From the NCBI RefSeq assembly GCF_028690125.1, contig NZ_JAQVBV010000003.1, forward strand, positions 1-64,000: a stretch of 64,000 nt of DNA. The letters run 5' to 3'. The notes beneath the pieces are model-generated. The model made no database searches. It was not told the DNA's origin and was given only the letters and a program-made list of their open reading frames with translations. The position numbers and the translations under genes are program-made. Positions 9,746 to 22,050 of the stretch are shown here, one piece after another; within the stretch, counting starts at the first letter, position 1, and each line of letters starts with the position of its first letter. The stretch comes from Bacteroides sp. GTDB lineage: Bacteria > Bacteroidota > Bacteroidia > Bacteroidales > Bacteroidaceae.

Positions 9746-10204
9746 CTAATCTTTTACTTTCATTCCTTGTGGAATAAATTGGCTAATATCTTTATCATAA
9801 GTTAATAATTCACGTACGATAGTTGAACTGACACAGGTTAATTCCGGTTCGGTGAAGAGTAGGATTGTTTCGATACCTGCTAGTTTGCGGTTAATGTCTG
9901 CAATCGTTTCTTCGTACTCGAAGTCTTTCACTGTACGGATGCCGCGGATAATAAATTTCGCATTTACTTGCTGGGCAAAGTCAATGGTCAGGCAATCGTA
10001 TGACATCACTTGAATATGAGGATTGTTTTTATAAAGACCCCAGATCATTTCCTCTCTTCTCTCGATAGGGAAATATGTATTTTTGTTTTCGTTGATTCCA
10101 ATCCCAATCACTATTTCGTCCATAAAAGTGAGTGCACGTTCCACTACCGAGTAATGTCCGATGGTGAAGGGGTCGAAAGTACCCGGAAATATTGCTTTTC
10201 TCAT
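9746..10204 (-). CDS. coaD: Phosphopantetheine adenylyltransferase
   Basis: [20 protein letters not shown]...[15 protein letters not shown]...ISSTIVRE-type motifs. Confidence 0.95.
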   Translation of the reverse strand: MRKAIFPGTFDPFTIGHYSVVERALTFMDEIVIGIGINENKNTYFPIERREEMIWGLYKNNPHIQVMSYDCLTIDFAQQVNAKFIIRGIRTVKDFEYEETIADINRKLAGIETILLFTEPELTCVSSTIVRELLTYDKDISQFIPQGMKVKD

Positions 10205-12081
10205 GATGCCAAGTCTTCTTCTATAACCAAATTGTCTATAATAAAGTTTTGCCGTTCCATGGTATTTTTACCCATATAGAATTCAAGGAGTTCTTTTACA
10301 GCATCAGTTTTACGTAACGTAACCTGCTCCAAACGAATGTCTTTACCAATAAAATGCTTGAACTCGTCCGGTGAAATTTCTCCCAGACCTTTGAATCGGG
10401 TGATTTCCGGGTTAGGGTTAAGTTCGTTAATGGCGTTGATGCGTTCTTCTTCACTGTAGCAATAGATGGTTTTCTTTTTATTACGTACACGGAAGAGTGG
10501 TGTCTGTAAGATGTATACATGACCTTTCTTGATGAGATCAGGAAAGAATTGCAGAAAGAAGGTAATCAGCAATAGGCGGATGTGCATACCGTCCACATCG
10601 GCATCGGTTGCCACAATCACCTTGTCATAGCGTAATCCTTCAATTCCGTCTTCTATATTTAAAGCAGCCTGGAGTAAATTGAATTCCTCATTCTCGTAAA
10701 CTACCTTTTTGGTTAATCCAAAAGAGTTCAACGGTTTACCGCGAAGGCTGAATACTGCTTGAGTATTGACATTACGACTTTTAGTGATAGAACCACTGGC
10801 TGAGTCTCCCTCGGTGATGAAGATACAGGATTCTTCTTCGAGTCCTTTTCCTTTCGGATCATTCAGGTGGATACGGCAATCGCGCAATTTGCGATTGTGC
10901 AAGTTTGCTTTTTTAGCACGTTCGCGTGCCAGCTTGGTGACACCTGCAATGGCTTTACGTTCCTTTTCTGATTCTTGAATCTTCTGGAACATAGTATCGG
11001 CTATATCCTGATGCTTGTGCAGATAGTTGTCTACCTCCTGTTTGATGAAATCGCCTACATATTTATTAACGGTTATGCCACCGGGAGTCATATTAGTGGA
11101 ACCTAGCTTCGTCTTGGTCTGACTTTCGAAAATAGGTTCTTCCACATTGACAGCAATAGCGGCTACCAGTCCGTTACGAATATCTGTATAATCCAGGTTC
11201 TTATTATAGAATTCTTTAATAGTACGGGCAATATGCTCTTTGAAAGCACTCTGGTGTGTACCTCCTTGGGTAGTATGCTGTCCATTGACGAAGGAATAAT
11301 ATTCTTCTCCGTACTGTCCGGTATGCGTGAAGGCTATTTCTATATCTTCCCCCTTCAGATGGATGATCGGGTAAAGTCCGGTAGCAGTCATATTATCATT
11401 CAGCAAGTCTACCAGACCGTTGCGTGATAAGATACGATGACCGTTGTAGATGATGGCAAGTCCGGTGTTGAGATACGTATAGTTGCGCAGCATCGTTTCA
11501 ATAAACTCAGGCTTGAAGCAATAATTTACGAATAATGTATTATCCGGTTCGAAAAAGATAAAAGTTCCGTTTTCTTCTTCCGTATCCGCTGTCTTGTCAG
11601 TAAGCAGTTCTCCTTTAGAGAAAGTAGCGATACGTACTTTGCCGTCGCGGTAGCTTCGTACCTCAAAGCTTGAACTTAGCGCATTGACCGCTTTTACACC
11701 GACACCGTTCAGCCCGACACTCTTTTTGAATGCCTTACTATCATATTTACCACCGGTATTGAGCATACTGACAGCTTCTATCAGTTTCCCTTGCGGAATG
11801 CCACGGCCATAGTCGCGGACACTCACACGGAGATTCTCTTCAACAGTGATTTCGATTTTCTTGCCTGCTTGCATTTTGAACTCGTCAATACTGTTGTCAA
11901 TCACCTCTTTCAGGAGGACATAGATTCCGTCTTCGGCATGTGCACCATCCCCAAGCCTACCGATATACATACCGGGCCGTGTGCGCACATGTTCCATGTC
12001 GCTCAGATGTCGGATGTTGTCGTCTGTGTACTCTACTGTTCCATTGTTGTTGTCTACAGATATCAATTCGTTCTCTTCCAT
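10201..12081 (-). CDS. parE: DNA topoisomerase IV subunit B (type IIA topoisomerase ATPase subunit)
   Basis: [50 protein letters not shown]; 626 aa. Confidence 0.93.
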   Translation of the reverse strand: MEENELISVDNNNGTVEYTDDNIRHLSDMEHVRTRPGMYIGRLGDGAHAEDGIYVLLKEVIDNSIDEFKMQAGKKIEITVEENLRVSVRDYGRGIPQGKLIEAVSMLNTGGKYDSKAFKKSVGLNGVGVKAVNALSSSFEVRSYRDGKVRIATFSKGELLTDKTADTEEENGTFIFFEPDNTLFVNYCFKPEFIETMLRNYTYLNTGLAIIYNGHRILSRNGLVDLLNDNMTATGLYPIIHLKGEDIEIAFTHTGQYGEEYYSFVNGQHTTQGGTHQSAFKEHIARTIKEFYNKNLDYTDIRNGLVAAIAVNVEEPIFESQTKTKLGSTNMTPGGITVNKYVGDFIKQEVDNYLHKHQDIADTMFQKIQESEKERKAIAGVTKLARERAKKANLHNRKLRDCRIHLNDPKGKGLEEESCIFITEGDSASGSITKSRNVNTQAVFSLRGKPLNSFGLTKKVVYENEEFNLLQAALNIEDGIEGLRYDKVIVATDADVDGMHIRLLLITFFLQFFPDLIKKGHVYILQTPLFRVRNKKKTIYCYSEEERINAINELNPNPEITRFKGLGEISPDEFKHFIGKDIRLEQVTLRKTDAVKELLEFYMGKNTMERQNFIIDNLVIEEDLAS

Positions 12082-12086
12082 AGTTT

Positions 12087-13223
12087 TTATTTTATCTCTT
12101 TGATGAACGCACGGCGGCGCTTATGTTGTTGAGTCTCAAAGTAATCCCACTGTGCCTGAACTTTTCCATTCAATTCCAGTTCGGGGTTGCTTTCCGCAAA
12201 GATAAAACCTAATTTTTGATAAACCGGAATTAAATCGGAAAATAACAAAGCATTAACACCTTTATTCTGATACTCCGGCTTTACTGCGATGAGCAGTAAA
12301 TCGAGCATTTTAGCACGACGTTTCATAAATAAGGCTTTCAACAGATAGAACCATCCGAGAGGTAGCAACCGCCCGTGTGACTTTTGTAAAGCTTCGGACA
12401 ATGACGGCATGGAAATTCCCACAGCTATCAATTTGTCGTCTGCATCAACGATGAGTGGAACCATTCGCAAATCGAGGATAGGAAGGTACATTTTGACATA
12501 TTGGTCAATCTGACGCTGTGAGAGAGCAGAGTAGCCATACAGTTCTTTGTATGCCTCGTTCATGAGCCGAAATATTTCTTGTCCGTATTCTCGTGCAAGT
12601 TTTTTTCCGGAGGTATATTTCTTTATTCTAAGATTATATTTTCGCTGAATGATGTCCGAGATACGTTGGTGTTTCTCCGGTACAGTTTCCGGAATGTATA
12701 TTTTGTATTCCACCCAGTCTGCATCCTTCTCAAATCCCATCTTTTCTATGTGTTCGGGGTAGTAGGGATGATTGTAGATAGTAGCCATGGTACTAAGTTG
12801 GTCAAATCCTTCTACTAACATTCCTTCGGCATCGAAATCCGTAAATCCTAATGGTCCTTGAATATGGTCCATACCTTTGGATCTTCCCCATTCTTCCACA
12901 GTACGAATCAGTGAAGCAGATACCTCAGGATCGTCAATGAAGTCTATCCAACCAAAGCGGACATTTTTTTTATGCCAAGCTTCATTAGCACGGTGGTTGA
13001 TGATGGCGGCCACACGGCCTACGATTTTATTGTCTTTGTATGCCAGAAAATAATCTGCCTCACAAAATTCGAATGCTGCGTTTTTCTTTTTATTGAATGT
13101 GTTGAGCATATCGTCGTAGAGGTCGGGCACTGAGTAAGGATTTTCTTTGTAAAGTTTGTAATTGAAACGGATAAATTTTTTCAATTCTCTCTTCGAAGAA
13201 ACTTTCTTGATTGTAATAGCCAT
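12087..13223 (-). CDS. GNAT-like acetyltransferase-fold protein
   Basis: [57 protein letters not shown]. Confidence 0.75.
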   Translation of the reverse strand: MAITIKKVSSKRELKKFIRFNYKLYKENPYSVPDLYDDMLNTFNKKKNAAFEFCEADYFLAYKDNKIVGRVAAIINHRANEAWHKKNVRFGWIDFIDDPEVSASLIRTVEEWGRSKGMDHIQGPLGFTDFDAEGMLVEGFDQLSTMATIYNHPYYPEHIEKMGFEKDADWVEYKIYIPETVPEKHQRISDIIQRKYNLRIKKYTSGKKLAREYGQEIFRLMNEAYKELYGYSALSQRQIDQYVKMYLPILDLRMVPLIVDADDKLIAVGISMPSLSEALQKSHGRLLPLGWFYLLKALFMKRRAKMLDLLLIAVKPEYQNKGVNALLFSDLIPVYQKLGFIFAESNPELELNGKVQAQWDYFETQQHKRRRAFIKEIK

Positions 13224-13372
13224 ATCTCGTATTTATGATTGAGGAAGCAAAGATACGTGATAATCTTTAAATTTCAGCGTTCAGGGACTCAAAATCCAAA
13301 GAGATGACTTCAAATAGTTGTCCCTGATCTCTTTATGTTACTGTGGCTTATGGGTTGATTGATACTTTTTAG

Positions 13373-14263
13373 TCAGACAATTGTCTTCTTTTTGCAATAC
13401 ATTTCCCTGAATTCGTGAGGTGTTCTCCCTTTTTTTTTCTTGAAAATACGATTGAAGTTTGATATATTATTATAGCCACATTCAAAGCAAATTTCTGCGA
13501 CTGTTTTATTTGTATCAATCAGCATACGGGTAACCATGCCAATACGTATGTCAATGAGGTACTCAGTAAAACTTCTTCCTGTATGCTGACTGAAGAAACG
13601 GCTGAAAGCTCCTTCGCTCATATTAGCCAGTTCGGCTACTTCGCGAAGGGTAAGATCGCGCATATAGTTTTTCTTTATGTAGTCGTCTACCAACCGGATA
13701 CGCCGGCTTAGTACATTGGCATCTGCATTTGCGAAACACGAACTGGAGAGTGCGCGGGTATCTCTTGCCAAAGACATCTCATACAGTAAAGAAAGAAAAG
13801 TTATCACTGAATAAAATCCTTTTTCTTCGCATGTCAGGGAATTGATTAATGAACGTATTTTCAATATGGAAGATAAAGAAAATGCTAATCCTTTATTCCC
13901 GTTTTTAAGCATATTATTTATACTGGAAAACTGATCTTTTCCTAATAATTTCTCAGATAACCAGTCACCGGAAAATTGAATGGTAACTTCACGGATGTTA
14001 CCCGGAACGAGATTATGGTTACGCCACCCATGTTCTAAGTTTCCATTAGAGATCATGACCAGTTCATAATCTCCTATTTCTTCGATTGAGTCACCAACAA
14101 CTCGTTCTGCCCCTTTGGCATTTTCTATATAGTTAATTTCAAATTCTTTATGTGTATGAATCGGATAATTAAAATCCGCTTTCTTTCTCTCAATTACGTA
14201 GAGGCAATCACTCTCTGAAATAGGGGTGATTTCATGCAATACTGTGTTTTTAGGTGTTGTCAT
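13373..14263 (-). CDS. AraC-family regulator with N-terminal cupin-like sensor (PUL-associated)
   Basis: ADFNYPIHTHKEFEINYIENAKG cupin region; double HTH LTLREVAELANMSEGAFSRFFSQHTGRSFTEYL...AEICFECGYNNISNFNRIFKKKKGRTPHEFR. Confidence 0.92.
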   Translation of the reverse strand: MTTPKNTVLHEITPISESDCLYVIERKKADFNYPIHTHKEFEINYIENAKGAERVVGDSIEEIGDYELVMISNGNLEHGWRNHNLVPGNIREVTIQFSGDWLSEKLLGKDQFSSINNMLKNGNKGLAFSLSSILKIRSLINSLTCEEKGFYSVITFLSLLYEMSLARDTRALSSSCFANADANVLSRRIRLVDDYIKKNYMRDLTLREVAELANMSEGAFSRFFSQHTGRSFTEYLIDIRIGMVTRMLIDTNKTVAEICFECGYNNISNFNRIFKKKKGRTPHEFREMYCKKKTIV

Positions 14264-14501
14264 AGCCCGTCTTTTATTTAATGCCTAAAAATAATGTTTT
14301 AATTTCAGCTTCACAACAAAAAGGTAGGATAAAATGCAAGTAGCTTATTTAACTTATACTCGAAATAAGTGTTTGGGGGTAAATGTTAAAGTGTTTAGTG
14401 CTTTGCGTCTTGTCAATATTTGAATTCTGGTTCATTTGAAATATTGCCTGATAATTGGGATTTTGTGATGAATTTATATTGATGTATGTAGATTATATTT
14501 C

Positions 14502-14590
14502 AGACGCGGATGACGCAGACAACTCCGGTTTAAAAGATAAAATTAAAATTAAATCTTAAAAAATCCGCCTTGCCTGCGTCATCCGCGTCT
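14502..14590. repeat. Long palindromic repeat element, copy 1 (17-bp perfect arms)
   Basis: AGACGCGGATGACGCAG (14502-14518) / CTGCGTCATCCGCGTCT (14574-14590). Confidence 0.88.
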
Positions 14591-14627
14591 AAAATATTTT
14601 TGTATATTTAGTCTTGTATATGTAATC

Positions 14628-15908
14628 TTATTTTTTTAATAGTTTAGTGTATTTCTTGATTACTTTCATGGTTGAATTGTCTTGAGAGAATACTGAGTTG
14701 AGTCCTTGCTCTTCTTGTGCCGGATCTCCCGTGTAATCATCACCGGGTTTCCAGAATATATGATCTGCCACAGGCTTAGCAAAACCACCCCAACTCCAAA
14801 AATTACATCCTGCAAAGCGACCGTTGTTCTCCATATTTTCGTGGATATAAGAGAATACTGCTTCATAATAGCTATCACGGCTTTTTGTAGGACTGCCGGG
14901 AACGAAGCTTAGTCCGTCGCGTGGAAATCCGAATTCTTCCAATACAATGGGTTTGTTGTATTTTTGAGCGATAACTGTGTGCTCATCAATATATGCTTTC
15001 GTATTTGTAATGGCTGTCTGTAGGTTTGTTGTCAGTGTCTCTTCGTTCACCCATCCCCAGTTCTTAGGCCAGATATGAATAGTCATATAATCTATGTTGG
15101 CATCTGAATGAATTGTTTCATATAAACTCAGGTCTCCTTCACATCCGGCTTTGCCTTCGCTCCCTGTAGATACCAAATGATTCTTATCCAATGACTTAAT
15201 TTGTGTGGCAATGTCAGACATCCATTCGGCAAATGCTTCTTTGTTGGCATCACTGAAAGCACGAGGCTCGTTACCGATTTGCCAGGACATAATGGTAGGA
15301 TCGTCGGTATATTTACATCCGGTATAACGGTTGGTACGTTCCAGCATATCGTTTATATAGTTTGAAAACAATGCTTTTGCCTTTTCGTTTTGGGCATATT
15401 TCTGCACATAAGTAGTGAAGCTGTTCCATCCGTCCACAGAAGGGATAGGTGCTTTTCCTGCTCCCGCCCATTCCAGGTATTGAGAATAACCTCCGGACCA
15501 TTCCCATGAATTATTCAAGTAAAGCACTGCATACATTTTTCTTTTGCTCATTTCTTTCAAAAGAAAATCCAGTCCGTCGAGTATTTCGTCATTATAAACT
15601 CCCGGTTCTTTTTGCAAGGTGGGCTGGATACGTGAAGCAATACCGTCTGCTCCGTCACCCCCAACTAAGATGCGGAGGTTGTTGATACCGTTCTTTTTCA
15701 TGAAATCCAGTTCGTGTATCAGACGGGTTCTATCTCCTCCTTCTCCCTGTGAACCTAATATTGCACCGTACCAGAAGTTTGTTCCGACATAGCTGTAGGG
15801 TTTGTCTCCAATATAGAACTTACCGTTCTTAACAGATACAAAAGGGTTGCTGCCGTTACAAAAGCATACAATACAAAATAAACAGATGATGCTTAAAACT
15901 CTTTTCAT
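14628..15908 (-). CDS. GH5 family endo-beta-mannanase (GH5_7-like), secreted
   Basis: Likely start MKRVLSIICLF at 15908 (ORF track extends to 15962); SWQIGNEPRAF acid/base and VLEEFGFPRDG nucleophile regions. Confidence 0.87.
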   Translation of the reverse strand: MKRVLSIICLFCIVCFCNGSNPFVSVKNGKFYIGDKPYSYVGTNFWYGAILGSQGEGGDRTRLIHELDFMKKNGINNLRILVGGDGADGIASRIQPTLQKEPGVYNDEILDGLDFLLKEMSKRKMYAVLYLNNSWEWSGGYSQYLEWAGAGKAPIPSVDGWNSFTTYVQKYAQNEKAKALFSNYINDMLERTNRYTGCKYTDDPTIMSWQIGNEPRAFSDANKEAFAEWMSDIATQIKSLDKNHLVSTGSEGKAGCEGDLSLYETIHSDANIDYMTIHIWPKNWGWVNEETLTTNLQTAITNTKAYIDEHTVIAQKYNKPIVLEEFGFPRDGLSFVPGSPTKSRDSYYEAVFSYIHENMENNGRFAGCNFWSWGGFAKPVADHIFWKPGDDYTGDPAQEEQGLNSVFSQDNSTMKVIKKYTKLLKK

Positions 15909-15928
15909 TATTCTTAGGGTTAGGTTTA

Positions 15929-17458
15929 TTATTTGTTTATATGATTTTCGACGTTGGTACATCCTTTAATAATGGCTAAAGGAGCGGAAAAATTTGCCGG
16001 AGACGGAGAAGCTGTAACATGATCAATAGATAATGTGTTTATTTCTGTTGCTTCTATCGGTGCAGTGAAATAGGGTTGGCTGATGTTGTCACCCCATGAC
16101 ATTGTACCATTGCTCAAGCGAATATTTTTTGCATTTTCTGCATAGAAGATAGGAGTATTGGATGCAAAAAATTCTTTTTCGGGTATGCTGGTTGGTCGTA
16201 AGTCGATATTACCCCCGGCAACATTATCGAGGTGGCTTTGCTGTAGACGAAAATCGAAGTTAGTAAAGTCGATATTCTCAATCGTACAGTCAGGGGCTGC
16301 ATAGATATAGACGGAATTTTCAGAGTTACAAGTTACGTTTGTGAAATGTACGTTTCGAATGGCTCCCGGAATACTTTCACGTCCACGAATAGCAGAAATC
16401 TTAATAGGCTCTCCATTGCCCCACCAATCGCCTGTATGCAGACGGGTTTCGATATTCAGGTTGGCAAAGTTGATATTGTCAATACCTGCATAATCGCGGA
16501 TATTAATATTGATACCGCAATTGGAATCAAAGATAGTGATATTGCTAAAATTATAATTGGACATTACATTCTGGTCCCATCCACCAATGCGGATAGCACT
16601 TGATCTGGAACGTAATATACAATTGGAAATATTGATGTTTTTAGAGGGACGTGTGATACGCTGAAAACCGGGATCACCGAAGTGCCAGTCATAACCTGCC
16701 AATACAATTGCGTCGTCTCCACAGGAAATGTAGCAATCGGAGACATTGACATTACTGCACGAAATAATGTCTAAACCGTCGCTGTTGGGGATAACGAGGT
16801 TATTATCTATTTTCAGGTTACGAACTGTGATACGGTCACAATGCACGATGACAAAACACCAGTAAGGAGAGTCAATACAAGTAAAGTCATTCAATTCTAC
16901 GTTGGTACAGTCACTAAATACAATCATTTGGTGGAAGCGGTCTTTCGGATACAAAGGTCCGTCGCCAATTCCGCTATTGACTTTACGCAGATTCTTTCCT
17001 TGACGTACGTAGTCCAATACAGTACCAGAGATTACTTTCGCACTGTCAGTGTACATAAATTCCATTCCTTGCCCGTAGATGGTTCCTTTGCCTGTGATAG
17101 ATACATTGTCTGCTTTTTCTGTGTAGAAAACTCCTGCAAGTTCTGTGTTGTGACGTTGATATTGTGTTAAATCTGTTGTAGCAATCAGACGCGCACCGGT
17201 TTCGAAGCGAAATTCGATGTTGGAGCGCAGGTTTAAAGTCCCTACCAGATAATCGCCTTTGGGGAGAAGAACCACTCCACCACCTGCTTTGTAACAGTCG
17301 TCGATAGCTGATTGGATAGGAACTGTAGTCAGTGTTTGACCATCACTTTTTGCTCCGTAATCTAATACGTTGAATTCACTTTTTGCACTTTTACCGCATC
17401 CCATCAACATGAGTAATGAGACCAGTATCAGCATATTTGTAAGTTGAATATTTCTCAT
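15929..17458 (-). CDS. GH28-like/pectate-lyase-3-type right-handed beta-helix lipoprotein (non-canonical active site)
   Basis: FNVLDYGAKSDGQTLTTVPIQSAIDDC N-terminus; NSDGLDI and CGDDAI motifs; lipobox-like LMGC; paralogous to 28685-30199. Confidence 0.82.
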   Translation of the reverse strand: MRNIQLTNMLILVSLLMLMGCGKSAKSEFNVLDYGAKSDGQTLTTVPIQSAIDDCYKAGGGVVLLPKGDYLVGTLNLRSNIEFRFETGARLIATTDLTQYQRHNTELAGVFYTEKADNVSITGKGTIYGQGMEFMYTDSAKVISGTVLDYVRQGKNLRKVNSGIGDGPLYPKDRFHQMIVFSDCTNVELNDFTCIDSPYWCFVIVHCDRITVRNLKIDNNLVIPNSDGLDIISCSNVNVSDCYISCGDDAIVLAGYDWHFGDPGFQRITRPSKNINISNCILRSRSSAIRIGGWDQNVMSNYNFSNITIFDSNCGININIRDYAGIDNINFANLNIETRLHTGDWWGNGEPIKISAIRGRESIPGAIRNVHFTNVTCNSENSVYIYAAPDCTIENIDFTNFDFRLQQSHLDNVAGGNIDLRPTSIPEKEFFASNTPIFYAENAKNIRLSNGTMSWGDNISQPYFTAPIEATEINTLSIDHVTASPSPANFSAPLAIIKGCTNVENHINK

Positions 17459-17472
17459 GGGTTATTTGTTTT

Positions 17473-19452
17473 TTATTTTTCCGGATAAATATGGATGGCA
17501 GCACCGCCATTATTGGCCAACTGAAGCTTAATGGTACTTTTCTTGTCAATCTTCATTGTATGTTTTACCAAATGGTTGGGGTTACTGTTTGTATCATTTG
17601 CATCACTATAAATTTCGGCTACATATTTTCCATCACCGAGGAAATCGGTTTTGAAAGATACAGCACGTTCCTTGCTATTATTGATTGTTCCTATATACCA
17701 GTCGTTTCCTTTTCTGCGTGCTACAGTGACGTATTCCATTACAGAGGCAGAAGGTACTACAGTGTCGTCCCACGTAGTAGGTACTTTCTGTATAAATTCA
17801 AAGCCCGGCTGTCCTTCATAAGCTATCGGAGAATCACAAACCATACCCAAATAACACTCTAATACTACGTACATACCCAGCATATGACAACGTGTATTTG
17901 TTACCAAAGGATTGGTGTATTGAATCTGGAATTTGTCTTTGGGTACAGCACGGAAACCTCCCAGATGATAATCTGTAACACCGGCTAAAAGACGGGTGAA
18001 TGGAATAGCAATGTCCAAATCTGCTCCCATATCCTTTGACCATTTGTAACATTCGTAGTTGCGGGTACCTTCACGTGCAAACTCGTTCGGATAAGTACGA
18101 TTTAAACCTGAGGGCTTGCTGGAACCGTGGAACTGAACAAATATTTTATGTTCGGCTGCTTTTTTTAGTATCTCTTCCTGAATGCAGATCATTTCCTGAT
18201 CGTCACGGTCCATAAAGTCCACCATCATTCCTCTGACACCCCATTTCTCGAATTCCGCCAGAGCTTCTTCCAGTCTGTTATAGAGAGGTTTCCAGTTCAC
18301 CCACATATGCAGCCCTACTCCCTTGCTTGCGGCATATTTGGCAATAGTATCCATATCCAGTGATTTCACAGGCTTCATTACATTGGCTGTTTCGCTTGGA
18401 AACTCAAAACTCATGTTTTCATCTTCATACCAAGGTTGTTCTGCATAGCCATAGATAGAATGAAAATCAAGTCCGGCCCGTGCAACGAAATCAATATAGT
18501 ATTGGTTGGTATAGAAGTTATTACCGGGTAAAAAGAAACTATCCGGAACTATATTCCCGTTCCACCAGGAGAAAGTTGTTTTTCCCGGTTTAATCCAGGA
18601 AGTATCTTTGATGGCACACGGATCGTTCAGGTCGGTCAGTAGATTAGAAGCGATAAGAGTTCCTACCTGTTCGCCGATCATCATTACTCGCCAGGGAGAC
18701 TGATGAGGAAGTTGTGCTTTCACTTTAATCTGTTGCTGACCGGGTAATGGAGATAACTTTCCACGTAGTGAACCTTGTTCATTCATCAGGTACATACCCG
18801 CATAGTTGCGGATAGCAGCCTCGGTAATGGCCATATATACACCATCATAATGGTATAGAGTCGGCATTTCCATTAGCTGATTGGCAGGGATATCCGAATA
18901 TTTCATTTGGGAATAAAATCCTTCATGTGAAGTGGTATATGATTTCAGAAACATGGTCAATACATCCGGATTATTAGCCAGATTGAAAGAGGTCAATTCG
19001 TCATACATGATGTAAGATGCCCACTGATCCTGTTCAGGAAATACATAGCGGAATGCTGCCCCGTCATTGAACACGCGAACTACTACGTCCACTTGCCGGT
19101 TAGGAGCTTTAGTCTCTTTCAATGGAATGATGGCTTCCTGAAAGGGATCTTCCACATGAGAGCTTTTTCCGGCAATGAGGTTATATTTCTCTATGCCGGA
19201 ACGCTTAGAGATCTTTCCAATAGTGACATTGTCTCCGAATTTTCCGTTATCAAATTCAAAGCCAAGTGCTCCGTCTTTAACTAATTGTGTGTTTTTATAA
19301 TACACACTATAACTTGGAAGGTCGTTCTTCTTTATTTGCACCGTAAAACGGATGTTGCCATCCGGAGACTTCACAGTGATACTCTTTTGTGCTTGGATTG
19401 ATCCGTAAGTACAAAGTAAAAGAGTAAATAGGAATATAATCTTTTTCATCAT
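17473..19452 (-). CDS. GH97 family glycoside hydrolase (alpha-galactosidase-like)
   Basis: GH97 organisation (SPDGNIRFTVQI N-term; GVRGMMVDFMDRDDQEMI; FHGSSKPSGLNRTYPNEFAREGTRNYE). Confidence 0.88.
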   Translation of the reverse strand: MMKKIIFLFTLLLCTYGSIQAQKSITVKSPDGNIRFTVQIKKNDLPSYSVYYKNTQLVKDGALGFEFDNGKFGDNVTIGKISKRSGIEKYNLIAGKSSHVEDPFQEAIIPLKETKAPNRQVDVVVRVFNDGAAFRYVFPEQDQWASYIMYDELTSFNLANNPDVLTMFLKSYTTSHEGFYSQMKYSDIPANQLMEMPTLYHYDGVYMAITEAAIRNYAGMYLMNEQGSLRGKLSPLPGQQQIKVKAQLPHQSPWRVMMIGEQVGTLIASNLLTDLNDPCAIKDTSWIKPGKTTFSWWNGNIVPDSFFLPGNNFYTNQYYIDFVARAGLDFHSIYGYAEQPWYEDENMSFEFPSETANVMKPVKSLDMDTIAKYAASKGVGLHMWVNWKPLYNRLEEALAEFEKWGVRGMMVDFMDRDDQEMICIQEEILKKAAEHKIFVQFHGSSKPSGLNRTYPNEFAREGTRNYECYKWSKDMGADLDIAIPFTRLLAGVTDYHLGGFRAVPKDKFQIQYTNPLVTNTRCHMLGMYVVLECYLGMVCDSPIAYEGQPGFEFIQKVPTTWDDTVVPSASVMEYVTVARRKGNDWYIGTINNSKERAVSFKTDFLGDGKYVAEIYSDANDTNSNPNHLVKHTMKIDKKSTIKLQLANNGGAAIHIYPEK

Positions 19453-19572
19453 AATAGTATTTCGTTGTTTAACTCGTCTTTTGCAAGTATTCAGTAACGT
19501 ACGTAGGTATCAAACGGAAGCTTGTTGAATCTGGTTTACTGTATATATATTCAGGAAGCCCATTCCTAAAGA

Positions 19573-20688
19573 CTAGTTATTTATATCCTGATTCATTAAG
19601 ATACGTGGCTGTGAAACCATTTTCTTAAAGTCTTCCGCCGACTCATGTCCTTTGTAGGGCAAATAGAAATGTCCCGGTTTATTAGGTTCCCAAGCGTTAC
19701 GCCAGAATAATATCCATGAGATCTTATATGGTTCTAATAATGGAGCAATGACTTTTGTGAAGTAATCAGCTTGCTTAATTCCTTCCCATCCGGTTTCGGA
19801 AACAGTAGGAATCTTACCTGCTTTTTCTGCATATTTTGTCACAATATCCATGTTGTGTTTCATATCGCGACAGTAGTTTTGAATAGCCGTTTCATCGTCA
19901 CCGAACTGATAAATGTCGAAACCAACAATATCCACATATTCATCTCCCGGATAACGCTCTAAGTAAGCAGCTTCATCCGTGCAGCCGGAAGGGGAATAGG
20001 CAAAAAGAAGGTGATGCACACCAGATTCACGTAAGTGGTCTACTGTCATACGCCACATAGCAATATAATCTTCAGGGGTACTTTGTTCAGCTCCCCACCA
20101 GAACCATGAACTGTTATGTTCATGATATAAGCGGAAAACAACCGGAATATATTCCCCGTTTTTATCTTTTAAGGTATTAAAAAATGTAGCCAGACGGTCG
20201 AGCCACTGGATAAATTCCTCGTGTTTAGCTTGTCCCGGAAGGACGGAATGAACGACGTCATTACCTTTACAATCCCATGTGGAACCACCTGTGATAATAT
20301 TGTCACCGTGCCAGCTCATGGTGTTGATACCTCCGCGCGCATCCGTTTCGATGATACCTTCACGCATCTTGTTAAAATATACAGAGTCCAGACTTCTGTC
20401 TGCTCCCAGTTCCAGATGCCCTATTTCCCATCCGGTTACTGCCGGATAATCCCCTGTGACTTCTTTTACGTCAGAGGTTCCGGGCTTATAGCTCTGATGC
20501 CCATAAGCCAAATCGTCCTGATGTCCTACCATAATACCTTTATCCTTTAGTTGGAACAGACGGTTATAGAGGGAACAAGCACGTTTTGTAGCCTGAGGGT
20601 CGGAAAGCTTCTTATCTGTGTCCTGTGTTCCACAACTCATGTTCATAAAAGCAGAACATATCATGATGAATAGAATAGATTTTTTCAT
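19573..20688 (-). CDS. GH26 family beta-mannanase lipoprotein
   Basis: Lipobox-like [30 protein letters not shown] acid/base; VSETGWEG nucleophile. Confidence 0.92.
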   Translation of the reverse strand: MKKSILFIMICSAFMNMSCGTQDTDKKLSDPQATKRACSLYNRLFQLKDKGIMVGHQDDLAYGHQSYKPGTSDVKEVTGDYPAVTGWEIGHLELGADRSLDSVYFNKMREGIIETDARGGINTMSWHGDNIITGGSTWDCKGNDVVHSVLPGQAKHEEFIQWLDRLATFFNTLKDKNGEYIPVVFRLYHEHNSSWFWWGAEQSTPEDYIAMWRMTVDHLRESGVHHLLFAYSPSGCTDEAAYLERYPGDEYVDIVGFDIYQFGDDETAIQNYCRDMKHNMDIVTKYAEKAGKIPTVSETGWEGIKQADYFTKVIAPLLEPYKISWILFWRNAWEPNKPGHFYLPYKGHESAEDFKKMVSQPRILMNQDINN

Positions 20689-21869
20689 TGTTTATTTTTG
20701 TTATAGGCTTCATTTCTGTCAATAAGCTCATATAGAGTTTCTACAGAAGCCACACTTCTAAAGCCGTCCGGAGAAGTATTGAAACAGTAATCTAAAAGGC
20801 GGTCGATGGATGACACAGCTACGTGCATACGCGTATCACAAGACGCATAATAGATGTAAACCGTTCCATCTTCATCCGCAATCCAACCATTGGAGAAAAG
20901 GACATTGGAAACGTCCCCAACGCGTTCTTGTCCTATGGGAGCCAGTAGATGACCGGCAGGTTCGGCGATTACTTGATCCGGATGTTCCAAATCCGTCACG
21001 TACAGATATAGGACATAGCGTAACCCTGCAGCACACATCCTTACTCCATGTGCCAAGTGAAGCCATCCTTTATTTGTTTTAATAGGGTGAGGTCCTTCAC
21101 CGTTTTTAAGTTCTTTAATGGTGTGGTAGTGACGGAAATTAATAATGCTTTCTTTATCTATTCTGGCATGGGTAATATCATCCACCAGTGCCCAGCCGAT
21201 TCCTCCACCGTTGCCGGCATCAATAAAACTATCTTGCGGACGGGTGTAAAAAGCATATTTGCCGTTTACAAACTCAGGATGAAGCACCACATTCCGTTGT
21301 TGGCTTTGGCTAATCAGGTCCGGTAACCGTTCCCAATCAATCAGATTCTTAGTGCGGGCAATACCGGCAGCTGCAACAGCAGAAGACAAATCACCTTTGG
21401 GAGCATTTTTGTCTTTGCGCTCTGTGCAGAATACACCATAGATCCATCCGTCTTCGTGGCTAGTCAAACGCATATCGTATACATTTACATCAGGCTCTGT
21501 GGTTTCTGGTAAACGAACCGGATATTTCCAGAAGTTGAAGTGGTCGATACCGTTAGGACTCTCCACTACAGAAAAGAAAGATTTGCGGTCGTTACCTTCT
21601 ACGCGTGCTATCATTACATACTTCCCATTCCATTTCATTGCTCCGGCATTGAATACCCCGTTGATACCAAAACGTTCCATAAAGTATGGATTGTTATCAG
21701 GGGATAAATCATATCTCCATTCAATAGGAGTATGCGCAGCTGTCACTACAGGATATTTATAACGCTCGAAAATTCCATTACCCGGTAATATCGGTTCATT
21801 AGGACGCTCCATAAGAGCAGCATATTCTTCAGCAACCTGTGTAAGGCGCTGATTAAATACATTTACCAT
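20685..21869 (-). CDS. GH130 family mannosyl phosphorylase (4-O-beta-mannosylglucose phosphorylase-like)
   Basis: [26 protein letters not shown]...[19 protein letters not shown]; 4-bp overlap with GH26 gene. Confidence 0.9.
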   Translation of the reverse strand: MVNVFNQRLTQVAEEYAALMERPNEPILPGNGIFERYKYPVVTAAHTPIEWRYDLSPDNNPYFMERFGINGVFNAGAMKWNGKYVMIARVEGNDRKSFFSVVESPNGIDHFNFWKYPVRLPETTEPDVNVYDMRLTSHEDGWIYGVFCTERKDKNAPKGDLSSAVAAAGIARTKNLIDWERLPDLISQSQQRNVVLHPEFVNGKYAFYTRPQDSFIDAGNGGGIGWALVDDITHARIDKESIINFRHYHTIKELKNGEGPHPIKTNKGWLHLAHGVRMCAAGLRYVLYLYVTDLEHPDQVIAEPAGHLLAPIGQERVGDVSNVLFSNGWIADEDGTVYIYYASCDTRMHVAVSSIDRLLDYCFNTSPDGFRSVASVETLYELIDRNEAYNKNKQ

Positions 21870-21963
21870 TTCTGTCTTTATTTAGATTAAAAAACTTAGT
21901 TCTTTAAGAAGGTGTTTCATTCCTGCTCAAAAGAGTCCTGTGATATAGCTCTTCAGATACAGG

Positions 21964-22023
21964 CGACGCAGACAACGCGAATTTTTAAGTTTAAGATCCG
22001 CGTCATTCGCGTCATCTGTGTCG
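21964..22023. repeat. Long palindromic repeat element, copy 2 (19-bp imperfect arms)
   Basis: CGACGCAGACAACGCGAAT (21964-21982) / ATTCGCGTCATCTGTGTCG (22005-22023); shares GACGCAGACAAC with copy 1. Confidence 0.78.
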
Positions 22024-22050
22024 AAAGAATTATTCATTGAGAGTCTATGA

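Noticed and set aside
10201-12081. Call as gyrB
   Set aside because: Short 626-aa form in a Bacteroidetes context fits topoisomerase IV subunit B better, though the distinction is not absolute without phylogeny.
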